64,000 nt of DNA from Pseudomonadota bacterium. Lineage in GTDB: Bacteria; Pseudomonadota; Alphaproteobacteria; Sphingomonadales; Sphingomonadaceae. Within the stretch, counting starts at the first letter, position 1; each line of letters starts with the position of its first letter. The notes below the pieces were generated by a model. The model saw only the letters and a program-made list of their open reading frames with translations, did not search any database and was not told the origin of the DNA. Where the stretch lies: contig JAFAFE010000001.1 in assembly GCA_023423655.1 (NCBI GenBank), positions 62,001 to 126,000 of the forward strand. The letters run 5' to 3'. The translations under genes were made by a program, and so were the position numbers. Shown one piece after another: positions 8,320-16,304 of this stretch.

Positions 8320-8619
8320 TCAGCCCGCGACGACATCTCCATAATCGGGATGGCGCGCATACCAGCTTGCCATGAACGGACATTTGAGGACGAGCTTGAG
8401 GCCTTGCGCGCGGGCGTCATCAAAGGCGGCGCGCGCCAGCTTTGACGCGATGCCCTGACCGCCAAATTCTTGCGGCACTTCGGTATGGGTCAGCACGCGA
8501 TGGCCATTATCGTCCATCTTGTAATAAGCTGCGGCAATGGCATCGACGCCGGGGAGCGTCACTTCAAAGCGGTTCGCGGCTTCATTATGGACCACTTCGG
8601 GCGGAATGGTTTCGGTCAT
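8320..8619 (-). CDS. short GNAT-type N-acetyltransferase (COG2388-like)
   Basis: A 99-residue protein from an ATG preceded by a good ribosome binding site (GGAGAT). It has the compact fold of the small YidJ/COG2388 acetyltransferases: 'VTLPGVDAIAAAYY', the 'LTHTEVPQEFGGQGIASKLARAAFDDAR' region containing the acetyl-CoA-binding Q/GxGxA turn, then 'KCPFMASWYARHPDY', the typical C-terminal signature. The substrate is unknown. It lies between the pirin and wrbA genes on the same strand. Confidence 0.85.
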   Translation of the reverse strand: MTETIPPEVVHNEAANRFEVTLPGVDAIAAAYYKMDDNGHRVLTHTEVPQEFGGQGIASKLARAAFDDARAQGLKLVLKCPFMASWYARHPDYGDVVAG

Positions 8620-8779
8620 AAGATCATCTCCGGTCAATCCGGTGGAGGGTGCCGATGCCCCGGACAGGGCTTGGGGAGAGAGAGGTGTCCGGGGCACCAA
8701 CCTAGGGATGCGATAATGCGTCATTTTGATGAAGGCTTGATGTCAGTTCCTGTTGCAGGACACCGTTTCAGGCACGGCT

Positions 8780-9661
8780 TCAGGCCGCGACCGCGCCAAA
8801 GCGGCCTGCGTTAAAGTCATCAATCGCCTGACGGATTTCGCGTTCCGTGTTCATGACGAACGGGCCGTGGCCGAATACCGGCTCATCAATCGGTTCACCC
8901 GACAGGATGAGCAGCATCGCCGCACCATTGGCCTTGATCGTAACGCCTGCGCCTTCGACGCTGAACCGCCCGATTTCGGCTTCACCCAGACTTTCCATCG
9001 CACCATCTTCGATGACGCTGACATGGCCCGACAGCACAGCGACCATTGCATTATGGCCGTCGGGCAGGTCCAGCGTGACCTCGGCATCGGCATCCAACCG
9101 CATATCCCACATATTGATGGGGGTGAAGGTTGTGGCAGGGCCTTGGGTGCCCTCGAACGCACCCGCAATCACGCGCACGCTGCCGCCATCAAAGGTCATA
9201 GTCGGAATATCATCCGTCGTGATCGCCTGATATTTGGCAGGGCTCATCTTGTCCTTGGCGGGCAGGTTGACCCAAAGCTGCACCATGCGGAACGGTCCAC
9301 CGGTTTTGGAAAAAGCCGGAGAGTGGAATTCTTCATGGATGATGCCACCAGCCGCCGTCATCCATTGCACGTCGCCCGTGCCAATGGTGCCGCCGCCGCC
9401 GCTTGAATCGCGGTGGCTGACTTCGCCATCATAGACGATAGTGACGGTTTCAAAGCCGCGATGCGGGTGCTGGCCGACGCCGCGCGGGGTGGTTGCGGCT
9501 TCAGCATTGGGGTCGAAAAAATGCGGCCCGGCATAATCGAACAGCAGGAACGGGCTGAGCGCCGCCGCATCGCGATGATAGCTGAACAGCGAGCGCACGG
9601 GAAATCCGTCGCCGACCCAATGGCCTTCGGTGCCGCCATAAATTTTAACAATCTTTTTCAT
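8780..9661 (-). CDS. pirin family protein (bicupin)
   Basis: A 293-residue protein. The N-terminal cupin carries the iron-ligand set: 'GQHPHRGFETVT' (two His and the distal pattern) and 'GGIIHEE' (His, Glu) near residues 70-120. The C-terminal cupin ends with the pirin_C 'GEPIDEPVFGHGPFVMNT' motif. Bacterial pirins act as quercetin dioxygenases or redox-sensitive regulators; which applies here cannot be told. The start ATG (MKKIVKIYGG) agrees with the family, and 25 further upstream residues look non-coding. The gene is read away from hxlR, and the 229-base gap between them carries candidate operator half-sites. Confidence 0.9.
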   Translation of the reverse strand: MKKIVKIYGGTEGHWVGDGFPVRSLFSYHRDAAALSPFLLFDYAGPHFFDPNAEAATTPRGVGQHPHRGFETVTIVYDGEVSHRDSSGGGGTIGTGDVQWMTAAGGIIHEEFHSPAFSKTGGPFRMVQLWVNLPAKDKMSPAKYQAITTDDIPTMTFDGGSVRVIAGAFEGTQGPATTFTPINMWDMRLDADAEVTLDLPDGHNAMVAVLSGHVSVIEDGAMESLGEAEIGRFSVEGAGVTIKANGAAMLLILSGEPIDEPVFGHGPFVMNTEREIRQAIDDFNAGRFGAVAA

Positions 9662-9764
9662 TGCTTTATCTTTCAAGGATGGCGTTGGGAACAAGGCCGC
9701 CATCTGCCCTTTGAAGAGGCGCCGGAAAACCGGCACGCCCTCTTTTCATTTGGTATGCACGATA

Positions 9765-9788
9765 TTATGTGTACATAAGATATTTATG
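9765..9788. promoter_or_regulatory. candidate HxlR operator half-sites
   Basis: The divergent gap between the pirin gene and hxlR is AT-rich. It holds TTATGT-gt-ACATAA, a perfect 6-bp inverted repeat with a 2-base spacer (9765-9778), and a third half-site TTATG at 9784, giving a second dyad CATAA-gatat-TTATG. GTAC also occurs at 9771 and 9792. Dyads in a divergent gap are typical targets of HxlR-family winged-helix dimers. The protein-site assignment is inference. Confidence 0.5.
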
Positions 9789-9890
9789 CAAGTACGGTCC
9801 TAAAGGATACCATAAACACGGACCCCGCAACAAGCGGTGGGCAGAGAAACAAGCCAATGAAAATAAAGGCATTTTGAACGGAAAAACGAT

Positions 9891-10202
9891 ATGGCCGACC
9901 ATCAAAAATGCGCCGCCGAAGCTGCGCTTTCCTTCCTTTCGGGCAAATGGCGTCCGATGATTATTTTCTGGCTGATGCAAGGCACGCGCCGCTTCAACCA
10001 GTTACAGCGCGACCTTGGCGGTGTGACCCACCGGACCTTGTCCAAAACGCTCAAGGAAATGGAAGCGGACGGGCTGGTCGCGCGCCATGATTATGGCGAA
10101 ATCCCGCCGCGCGTCGATTATGCGCTGACCCCCAAAGGCCGCAGCCTCGCGCCCGTATTGGAAGCGATGCACGCTTGGGCGGACGCGCATCTGGCTGAAT
10201 GA
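9891..10202 (+). CDS. HxlR family transcriptional regulator
   Basis: A 103-residue winged-helix protein of normal HxlR size. The family signature is visible: 'ALSFLSGKWRPMIIFWLMQGTRRFNQL' at the N-terminus, 'THRTLSKTLKEMEADGLV' (recognition helix) and 'VDYALTPKGRSL' (wing). The only cysteine is C7, at the position of the redox-active N-terminal cysteine of YodB-type quinone and diamide sensors, so thiol sensing is plausible. It is divergent from the pirin-GNAT-wrbA genes, which it probably controls together with itself. Confidence 0.9.
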   Translation: MADHQKCAAEAALSFLSGKWRPMIIFWLMQGTRRFNQLQRDLGGVTHRTLSKTLKEMEADGLVARHDYGEIPPRVDYALTPKGRSLAPVLEAMHAWADAHLAE

Positions 10203-10230
10203 AGGAGCGCGCCGTCCGCGCCCTCCTTTC
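10202..10230 (+). terminator. terminator after hxlR
   Basis: AAGGAG pairs with CTCCTT, extended by CGCG/CGCG across a 2-base bulge, and the right arm runs into TTT. The stem starts at the hxlR stop codon. Confidence 0.5.
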
Positions 10231-10289
10231 CACACGCCCCTTTTAACCCCCGCGCTTGTCCGCCTATATCCAGCCCCTATATCTACCCT

Positions 10290-10697
10290 ATGTCCGGCTT
10301 TCCGATGGGCGGTCCGCCCGATGCAGCATATTTCGAAACCCTCGCGCAACAGGCGGTCGCGGCGCTCCCCGACCTGTTCCGCAGCCGGTTGGGCGATGTC
10401 GTGTTCCGCGTTGAAGATTTCGCCGATGCCGACACGCTGCGCAAACTCGATATTGACAGCCCCTGGCATTTGAGCGGGCTTTATACCGGGCGGCCCTTAA
10501 CCGAAGAATCGGTGTGGGAAACCGGCATGATGCCCGCAACCATCCATCTTTACCGCCAGCCCATCCTCGCCGAAGCGCGCCAGCGCTCCATTCCGCTCGC
10601 GACTCTTATCAGCCATGTGGTGGTCCATGAAGTCGCGCATCATTTCGGCTATTCCGACGAGGAAATCCACGCGATTGAAGATAGCGTGCGGGACTGA
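10290..10697 (+). CDS. putative zinc metallopeptidase (COG3824 type)
   Basis: A 135-residue protein. Near the C-terminus is 'HVVVHEVAHHFGYSDEEI', containing HExxHH followed by Asp/Glu-rich residues, the signature of the small alphaproteobacterial/actinobacterial metallopeptidase family resembling minimal gluzincins. The middle contains 'LYRQPIL' preceding the zinc helix, also typical. There is no signal peptide, so it is cytoplasmic. The substrate is unknown. It converges with plsC. Confidence 0.8.
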   Translation: MSGFPMGGPPDAAYFETLAQQAVAALPDLFRSRLGDVVFRVEDFADADTLRKLDIDSPWHLSGLYTGRPLTEESVWETGMMPATIHLYRQPILAEARQRSIPLATLISHVVVHEVAHHFGYSDEEIHAIEDSVRD

Positions 10698-10716
10698 TCC
10701 CGCTATCCGTCTCCCG

Positions 10717-11418
10717 CTATTCATCATTGAGCGCGTTTATCGCCGCCAGCACCCTTGCTTCGGCCTCTTCGCGCGGTAGCCCCGGCGGGATGGTTTCCCC
10801 GACCTTATAGGTGATGATGCCCGCCTTTTTGATAAAGTTGCGGCGCGGCGACAAGCGCCCGCTGTCAATCGCAACCGGAATGACCGGCACGTTCAAAATC
10901 TTGTAGAGCCCGGCAAAGCCTGCCTGCAACGGGGCGCTGGTGCAATGCGGCACGCGCGTGCCTTCGGGGAACAGGCAGATCGGCCGCCCCGCCGCCAAAG
11001 CCGCGCGCGCCGATGTCATGAGCGCGCGCATCGCCTTTGCCCCCGCCTCACGCTCGACCGGGATCATCCCCTGCATTTCGGCGACCTTGCCCCACAGCGG
11101 AATGTCGAACAATTCCTTCTTGGCAATCACTGCAGGGCGGTGGAACAGCACAAGCTGCTCGATGGTTTCAAACGCCGATTCATGCTTGAAGCAATAAAGA
11201 TACGGCCCGTCCGGCATATCACCGATGATGCGGATTTTCTGCCCCAACAGGATATGGCAACAAATGCGGTGGAACTGCCCCCAACTGCGCGCCAGCCGTT
11301 TCAGCATTTCGCGCGAAAAGGGCGAGGCGAGCAAGGCTGCGACCACGAAAAACAGCGAACCGATATAGAATATCGGCGTGAACAGGATCGAGCGCAACAG
11401 GGCTATAAACCGCGCCAT
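10717..11418 (-). CDS. plsC: 1-acyl-sn-glycerol-3-phosphate acyltransferase
   Basis: A 233-residue membrane acyltransferase making phosphatidic acid from lysophosphatidic acid. An N-terminal hydrophobic helix (about 8-35) is followed by the catalytic 'KHESAFET' box. It reads HX4E rather than HX4D, a variant also seen in other proteobacterial PlsC branches. The 'PEGTR' acceptor-binding motif and 'VIPVAID' follow. The start codon overlaps the ydcF stop (TAATG), so the two are coupled. The order ftsE-ftsX-ydcF-plsC on one strand suggests an envelope-growth operon. Confidence 0.9.
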   Translation of the reverse strand: MARFIALLRSILFTPIFYIGSLFFVVAALLASPFSREMLKRLARSWGQFHRICCHILLGQKIRIIGDMPDGPYLYCFKHESAFETIEQLVLFHRPAVIAKKELFDIPLWGKVAEMQGMIPVEREAGAKAMRALMTSARAALAAGRPICLFPEGTRVPHCTSAPLQAGFAGLYKILNVPVIPVAIDSGRLSPRRNFIKKAGIITYKVGETIPPGLPREEAEARVLAAINALNDE

Positions 11419-11948
11419 TATGCGCCCACCAATGCGCCCAGTCGCCGCAGCAGATATTTATGATATTCCATCCAGAGCTGCCACAAGGAAGGCTGGGTGC
11501 GTACAGCGTCAGTATAAAAGACGATAGTGTCGGGGAGCGCCCGCTCGATTTCGAACGCCGCGCGGTTCATGTGCCAGTCCGATGTCACAAGGCGCAGCGA
11601 TTTATAGTTGCGCCGCTCCATCCAACGCGCGACTTCGAGCGCATTGGAGCGCGTATCGACCGCTTCGAATCCGAGCGCGATGCAACATTCAAACCATTTT
11701 TCCGATCCCGGATAGCGCGCGGCAAGGTCTTGCGCCTTGACCGTCCGACCGACGCCCGAAATCAGCATACGCTGCGCTTGGCCCTGTTCCAATAATAAGA
11801 GGCCCCGGTCGATGCGCCCCGGCCCGCCGGTCACAACCACCACCGCATCGGTTTTTTGCGCACCCAAAGGCTGCGGCAATAACAAGGCAAACCCGGCAAA
11901 ACCGAGCAGCCAGAGAATCAGCAGCAGCGAGATCAGACGGCGAATCAT
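11418..11948 (-). CDS. YdcF/ElyC family protein (DUF218)
   Basis: A 176-residue protein. An N-terminal membrane helix (about 3-25) is followed by a DUF218 domain: 'DAVVVVTGGPGRIDRGLLLLEQG', 'LISGVG', 'DTRSNALEVARWM' and 'LVTSDWHMNRAAFEIE', the characteristic conserved pieces. Relatives include SanA and ElyC, involved in peptidoglycan or envelope homeostasis; the exact reaction is not known. It lies between ftsX and plsC and is translationally coupled to plsC. Confidence 0.85.
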   Translation of the reverse strand: MIRRLISLLLILWLLGFAGFALLLPQPLGAQKTDAVVVVTGGPGRIDRGLLLLEQGQAQRMLISGVGRTVKAQDLAARYPGSEKWFECCIALGFEAVDTRSNALEVARWMERRNYKSLRLVTSDWHMNRAAFEIERALPDTIVFYTDAVRTQPSLWQLWMEYHKYLLRRLGALVGA

Positions 11949-12075
11949 AGCGATTGTGTCTATAACGACAATTTACCCATAAACTATCGCCAACATGACA
12001 TCAGCATGACGGAGGCGTGACGAACCGGGGCAATCGCCTTGGCAAGCCCCCACGCAACTGCTTCGCCAGAAAGGC

Positions 12076-12969
12076 TTAAAGGATACGTTTTAATGCACGT
12101 GTAATCGTGTAACGCGCGGTGACGCTCGCCAATAATACCAAGGCAAGCGGGATGAGCGGCAGGAGCAGCCAGCGCCAGCCAAGCGCCGCATCAGCGAGCA
12201 GCGCCGCGCCCAGACTTTGGAACTGGCTCGACAGCAGGAACAGTATCGCGACCGCCGCCGCAAATCCTGCGACACTGCCGAACAACGCATCGAGCGCGAT
12301 GCGCCGCTGGAACAGGCGCGCAATCTGCGTATCGGTCGCGCCGATCAGATGCAGCACTTCGATGGTCGCATGGTGGATGTTGAGCGCGCTGCGGGCGGTC
12401 AGCATGACAATCGCGCTCGCGGCAAAGCCGAGCATCAGCACCAAGGCGGCGGCAATCCACGCAAAGGAACGGATGATGCCGGACACCGGCCCAAGCCAGC
12501 TTGCGTGCGGCTCGATCCGCGCGTGGGGCGCAACCGGCAGCACGGCGGCGCGCAGCCGGTCGAGCGCGGCAGGCGAGGCGTCTCCGGCCAGATCCACATC
12601 AATCAGCGCGGGCATGGGGAGGCCAAGGGCTTCGGCATCCTTGCCCAGCCATTCTTCCATCGTCGCGGCAATTTCGGCATCATCGACCGTCTGGACGCGC
12701 GTCACTTGCGGGGTCGCGCCAAGCCGCTGCGCAATCACGCGCACTTGCTGGCTGCGGCGTTCGACATTGGCGTCGAGGATCTGGATGGTGACCCGCCCCG
12801 CTATCGCATGGCCGATAGAACCGGCCGCGCGGGTGAGCGACAGACCCGCTGCTGCAGCTAGCACGGTAAGTAAAATCATGATCGCAATGACCCAAGGCAT
12901 CGGCCCCGACATACGTCCTTCGGGGAGTAGTGCCTTTTCATGCGGGCTACCGGTGACCAGCGCGATCAT
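12076..12969 (-). CDS. ftsX: cell division protein FtsX
   Basis: A 297-residue ABC-type permease. It has one transmembrane helix near the N-terminus (about 24-48), a periplasmic domain of about 120 residues ('VTIQILDANVERRSQQVRVIAQRL...'), and three C-terminal helices with 'LNIHHATIEVLHLIGATDTQIARLFQRR', the cytoplasmic coupling motif of FtsX. FtsEX links ATP hydrolysis to peptidoglycan hydrolases at the septum. Its start overlaps the ftsE stop (ATGA), so the two subunits are coupled. Confidence 0.9.
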   Translation of the reverse strand: MIALVTGSPHEKALLPEGRMSGPMPWVIAIMILLTVLAAAAGLSLTRAAGSIGHAIAGRVTIQILDANVERRSQQVRVIAQRLGATPQVTRVQTVDDAEIAATMEEWLGKDAEALGLPMPALIDVDLAGDASPAALDRLRAAVLPVAPHARIEPHASWLGPVSGIIRSFAWIAAALVLMLGFAASAIVMLTARSALNIHHATIEVLHLIGATDTQIARLFQRRIALDALFGSVAGFAAAVAILFLLSSQFQSLGAALLADAALGWRWLLLPLIPLALVLLASVTARYTITRALKRIL

Positions 12970-13814
12970 AAGCTGCTCCCCAGAGCAGGTCCGCGCACGC
13001 TATCGGCCTTGGGCGGATAGCGTAGCGCGCCGGTCGGATCGGCCAGCTTGCCCTTGTCGAGCCGCATCATCTGCGCGCCCGGCACACGGCTCATCAAATG
13101 CACATCATGGGTCGCGACAATGATGGTGGTGCCCAGCTTGTTGAGCGCTTCGAACAGGCTGAGCAGGCGCAGCGCCATGTCGGGATCGACGTTACCGGTC
13201 GGCTCGTCGGCGACCAGCATTTCGGGCCGCCCGATGACCGCGCGGGCAATCGCCACCCGCTGTTGCTCGCCGCCGGACAAAGTCGGCGGGCGCGCGTCGA
13301 TCCGGTCGGCAAGCCCGACCCAGTGGAGCATTTCGGTGACGGGCGTAAGCAAATCCTTCTCGCGCACGCCTGCGACACGCAAGGGCAGCGCGACATTATC
13401 GAACACGCTCAAATGCGGCACCAGCCGGAAATCCTGGAATACGACGCCGATGCGCCGCCTGAAGCCCGGCAAACGCTCGCGCGGCATGGTGACGGCATCT
13501 TCGCCGAACAACCGGATAAGCCCGCGGCTCGGCCGCTGGGCCAGATAGAGTAATTTGAGGAGTGAGGTCTTGCCCGCACCCGACGCGCCGGTGAGGAAAT
13601 AAAAACCGCCCGGTTGCAAGGTGAAGCTTAAATCCGACAGCGTTTCCGCGCCGGTGCCATAGCGTAGGCCAACATTGTCGAACTGGACCATGCCCGCATT
13701 GGCTTCGTGCGCTGCTCCGGTGTCCGCGCCGCGCGGTTTCAACGCAAAGCGCCGCCGCTCGCGAAAAGCGTCGGGAGTATCCGGGCTGGCGCTGCTGACC
13801 ATATCGTCATCCAT
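12966..13814 (-). CDS. ftsE: cell division ATP-binding protein FtsE
   Basis: An ABC ATPase with Walker A 'GASGAGKTS', Q-loop 'VVFQDFRLVPHLSVFDNVALPL', signature 'LSGGEQQR', Walker B 'MLVADEPTGN' and switch His 'ATHDVH'. From the chosen ATG (MDDDMVSS) it has 282 residues, about 40 longer at the N-terminus than classic FtsE. An internal ATG at 13691 (MVQFDNVGLRYG) matches the classic start and may be the true one. AGGA lies about 12 bases before the chosen ATG. A C-terminal extension of about 30 residues is also present. The zinc-ribbon membrane protein is divergent across a 169-base gap. Confidence 0.88.
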   Translation of the reverse strand: MDDDMVSSASPDTPDAFRERRRFALKPRGADTGAAHEANAGMVQFDNVGLRYGTGAETLSDLSFTLQPGGFYFLTGASGAGKTSLLKLLYLAQRPSRGLIRLFGEDAVTMPRERLPGFRRRIGVVFQDFRLVPHLSVFDNVALPLRVAGVREKDLLTPVTEMLHWVGLADRIDARPPTLSGGEQQRVAIARAVIGRPEMLVADEPTGNVDPDMALRLLSLFEALNKLGTTIIVATHDVHLMSRVPGAQMMRLDKGKLADPTGALRYPPKADSVRGPALGSSL

Positions 13815-13983
13815 ATATCGCGTCCTGTGCCTCAAACCGCCCGACATTGCACGGATTTTTGTGGCCGATGATGACGTCATGACAGCAGTGCAAGGATTTG
13901 GCCAATCCTGTTGTGCGGCCAATGCTTTTCCGCGGCTTGCTTGCGCTCTTGCCTCTTTCCGCAAGAGATGTTTAGAGAAGTGC

Positions 13984-15171
13984 ATGATCTTGTCCTGCCC
14001 TGCCTGCAACACCCGCTATGTCGTGCCCGACACCGCTGTCGGTCCCAAGGGCCGCTCGGTGCGCTGCGCCAATTGCCGCCATAGCTGGTTCCAGCCGGGC
14101 GTCGGACAGGAGGAAGGCGCGGGCGATACGGCTCCGATGGCTGCACCCGCTGCGGCACCTGCCCCTATCCCTTCGCCACCTGCTCCTTCGGCCCCGCGCC
14201 CGATCACCGCGCCTGCTGCTCAAGCCAGTGCTGCACAGGCGAACCCTGCGCCCGCGCCGCGCGCCAATGTAATCGAACGCGCGTCTGTTCCGCCGCCAGC
14301 GCCCCAGCCTGCGCCGCAACCATCGGTGCCGCCGCCCGCGCAGCCGCCTTCGCCGCCGCCGGGGATGCAATCGCCGTTAGAGCGCGGGCATATGCCGTCG
14401 CCGCTTTCCAATAGCGCCAATAATGATGCGCCGCGCCAGCGCGAAGGCTTTGTGCCGCTGGAACGTGAACGGGCGGGCGGACAGGATGCTGCTCCCCAAT
14501 CCCAAACCCCGCTCGCGCACACCACCACGCCAGCGCAAGCTGCGCCCGCCGCACTGCCCGAAGTTGCTCCCGCCACGGCTCCCGTCCCAGGCCCCATCAT
14601 CGCGCCGGTGCCAGCGCATGACCCCGAAACCGACGATGGTTGGGGCACCTATACGCGCGAGCCTACGCCTTTTTCCGACGATCCGCCGCCGTCGATGCGT
14701 CTGCCCGCCGACGAAGAGGTGCAAGGCTTTGAACCCTATCGCGCGCGACGTAATCCGGCGCGTGTCTGGACGATTGCCGCGATTGTTGCGGCGCTCCTGC
14801 TGTCGGGTGTTGCTGCCTCGCTCCTTTATTGGGGTCTGCCGCGCTGGGCGAGTGGCTTGTCGCAAGCCCCTGCCGAACCCGATCTGGTGATCGAGCTGGC
14901 GAAAACGCAGGACCATCGCGAACTGCCCGATGGCACCATCTATTTTGCCGCGAGCGGGACCATCGTCAATCCGACCGACCGCGAACAAAGCGTGCCGCCG
15001 ATGCTCGCCGAACTGCGCGATGCGGGCGGGCGGGTCGTCTATAGCTGGGTCATCAAGCCGCCGGTGCGCAAGCTTGCGCCGGGCGAAAAGGCGAATTTCA
15101 ACGAAGCCAAGATTGATATTCCCGACGCTGCACAGGAATTGACCATCGGCTGGGCCTTGGGCGGAAGCTGA
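13984..15171 (+). CDS. zinc-ribbon membrane protein with DUF3426-like periplasmic domain
   Basis: A 395-residue protein. It starts with an MJ0042-type zinc ribbon: C5-x2-C8 and C28-x2-C31 ('CPACNTRYVVPD', 'VRCANCRHSW'). A long Pro/Ala/Gln-rich disordered region (about 45-250) leads to one transmembrane helix (about 262-285) and a periplasmic beta-domain with 'LVIELAKTQDHRELPDGTIYFAASGTIVNPT' features, ending 'LTIGWALGGS'. This is the DUF3426 pattern (an FxLAM-like accessory fold). The function is unknown. Alphaproteobacteria often keep it beside ftsEX, suggesting a division or envelope role (inference). Confidence 0.8.
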   Translation: MILSCPACNTRYVVPDTAVGPKGRSVRCANCRHSWFQPGVGQEEGAGDTAPMAAPAAAPAPIPSPPAPSAPRPITAPAAQASAAQANPAPAPRANVIERASVPPPAPQPAPQPSVPPPAQPPSPPPGMQSPLERGHMPSPLSNSANNDAPRQREGFVPLERERAGGQDAAPQSQTPLAHTTTPAQAAPAALPEVAPATAPVPGPIIAPVPAHDPETDDGWGTYTREPTPFSDDPPPSMRLPADEEVQGFEPYRARRNPARVWTIAAIVAALLLSGVAASLLYWGLPRWASGLSQAPAEPDLVIELAKTQDHRELPDGTIYFAASGTIVNPTDREQSVPPMLAELRDAGGRVVYSWVIKPPVRKLAPGEKANFNEAKIDIPDAAQELTIGWALGGS

Positions 15172-15331
15172 AAAAGCGCGCAAATCCGGTCCATATCGGT
15201 CGCATTGCTGGCCGTCAAAAAAGCGTCAAAGAATCTCGCCCCCTGCCCTTGCATAGCGCGGCACTCGGTGCTAATCGCGCTCGCCTACCAACTGGCCGGG
15301 GCTGATGTCCGGGGCAGTTTTAAGTATCAGT

Positions 15332-15418
15332 GCGGTCGTGGCGGAATTGGTAGACGCGCAACGTTGAGGTCGTTGTGGGCGAAAGCCCGTGGAAGTTCGA
15401 GTCTTCTCGACCGCACCA
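15332..15418 (+). tRNA. tRNA-Leu (anticodon GAG)
   Basis: Acceptor GCGGTCG (15332-15338) pairs with CGACCGC (15408-15414), followed by an encoded ACCA end. The anticodon stem CAACG/CGTTG encloses loop TTGAGGT, giving anticodon GAG (15366-15368), which reads CUC/CUU. The long variable arm (TGGGCGAAAGCCCG) is the class II hallmark of leucine tRNAs, and the T loop is TTCGAGT. All arms fold. Confidence 0.95.
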
Positions 15419-15558
15419 TTTTCCTAGAACATCACTGGGTCTTAAACTTGCCCCTTAAGCGGCGGGTGACAGGTTTGTCTGCGCATCTTTGCGTGCCCAC
15501 TTTATCCGGCCCACTTTGTCGCCACATCCCGCGCGGCTGCATTTCAAAATCGCGTCGT

Positions 15559-15584
15559 GGCCCATTCGGTGTTAAGGGCCTTTT
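15559..15584 (+). terminator. terminator-like hairpin just before the XRE-cupin gene
   Basis: GGCCC and GGGCC (5 bp, 12-base loop) are followed by TTTT, and the T-run ends two bases before the annotated ATG of the next gene. It may terminate tRNA-Leu transcription, attenuate the regulator gene, or both. No Shine-Dalgarno sequence separates it from the ATG. Confidence 0.45.
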
Positions 15585-15585
15585 C

Positions 15586-16230
15586 ATGTCAAAGCCACAG
15601 CCGACCAAATCCCGCGCGCCCAAAGCTGCAGCCCGCGCCCCCGCACCCCGCACTGCCACTCCGCCGTCCGAACTGGAATCGCCCAATGTCGGGCCGCACG
15701 TAAACCAGTTGCGCAAAAAACATGGCATGACTTTGGATGCGCTATCGAGCGCGTCGGGCGTGTCGCGTTCGATGCTGTCGCAAATCGAGCGGGGCGAGAC
15801 CAATCCGACGCTGGCGACCGTATGGGCGATTGCCCATGCGCTCAAAATCGACATTTCCGAACTGGTCGGCGTGCGCCATGCCGCGACCCCGCCGCGTATT
15901 GATGTTGCATCCGCCGCATTTACGCCGGAGATACGGACCGAAGACGGGCTTTGCACGTTACGCATTTTAAGCCCTGCGGACCGCGCGGATTCGCTCGAAT
16001 GGTATGAGCTGATCTTTGCAACCGGCGGTGCGCTCGAATCGGCGGCGCACGGGCGTGGCACGCGCGAGCATCTGACCGTATTGGAAGGCGCGCTCGAAAT
16101 CATGTGCGATGGCGTGCGCGAGGAGATAGCCGATGGCGCGACCGCGCGTTATCCCGCCGATGTTGCGCATGAAATCCGTAATATCGGAAACGGAGAAGCG
16201 CGCGCGCTCTTGGTAGTTATCAGCCAATAG
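15586..16230 (+). CDS. XRE-family regulator with C-terminal cupin domain
   Basis: A 214-residue protein. A basic Pro/Ala-rich N-terminus (1-35) is followed by an HTH_XRE domain (about 42-97: 'LRKKHGMTLDALSSASGVSRSM', 'LSQIERGETNPTLATVWAIAHAL') and a cupin_2 domain (about 125-210: 'GTREHLTVLEGALEIMCDG', 'YPADVAHEI'). Such proteins bind a small effector in the cupin and control nearby catabolic genes. kbl-tdh starts 74 bases downstream on the same strand, so control of threonine catabolism is a reasonable guess. The start is uncertain because no ribosome binding site is visible. Confidence 0.85.
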   Translation: MSKPQPTKSRAPKAAARAPAPRTATPPSELESPNVGPHVNQLRKKHGMTLDALSSASGVSRSMLSQIERGETNPTLATVWAIAHALKIDISELVGVRHAATPPRIDVASAAFTPEIRTEDGLCTLRILSPADRADSLEWYELIFATGGALESAAHGRGTREHLTVLEGALEIMCDGVREEIADGATARYPADVAHEIRNIGNGEARALLVVISQ

Positions 16231-16304
16231 GCGGTAATTTCCGATATACTGGACAAGATATTCGATATTTCGTAAAGGGGGTCATTCCGACAGGAGAGCC
16301 GTGC

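Noticed and set aside
11110..11160. PlsC catalytic box HESAFE (HX4E rather than HX4D) considered as an inactivating change
   Set aside because: An HX4E box such as HQSAWE is, to my knowledge, found in other proteobacterial PlsC branches, and the PEGTR motif is intact.
13691..13814. Extra 41 residues at the FtsE N-terminus considered as a fused regulatory domain
   Set aside because: The segment is low-complexity and an internal ATG (13691) matches the normal FtsE start, so a start-site choice explains it better.
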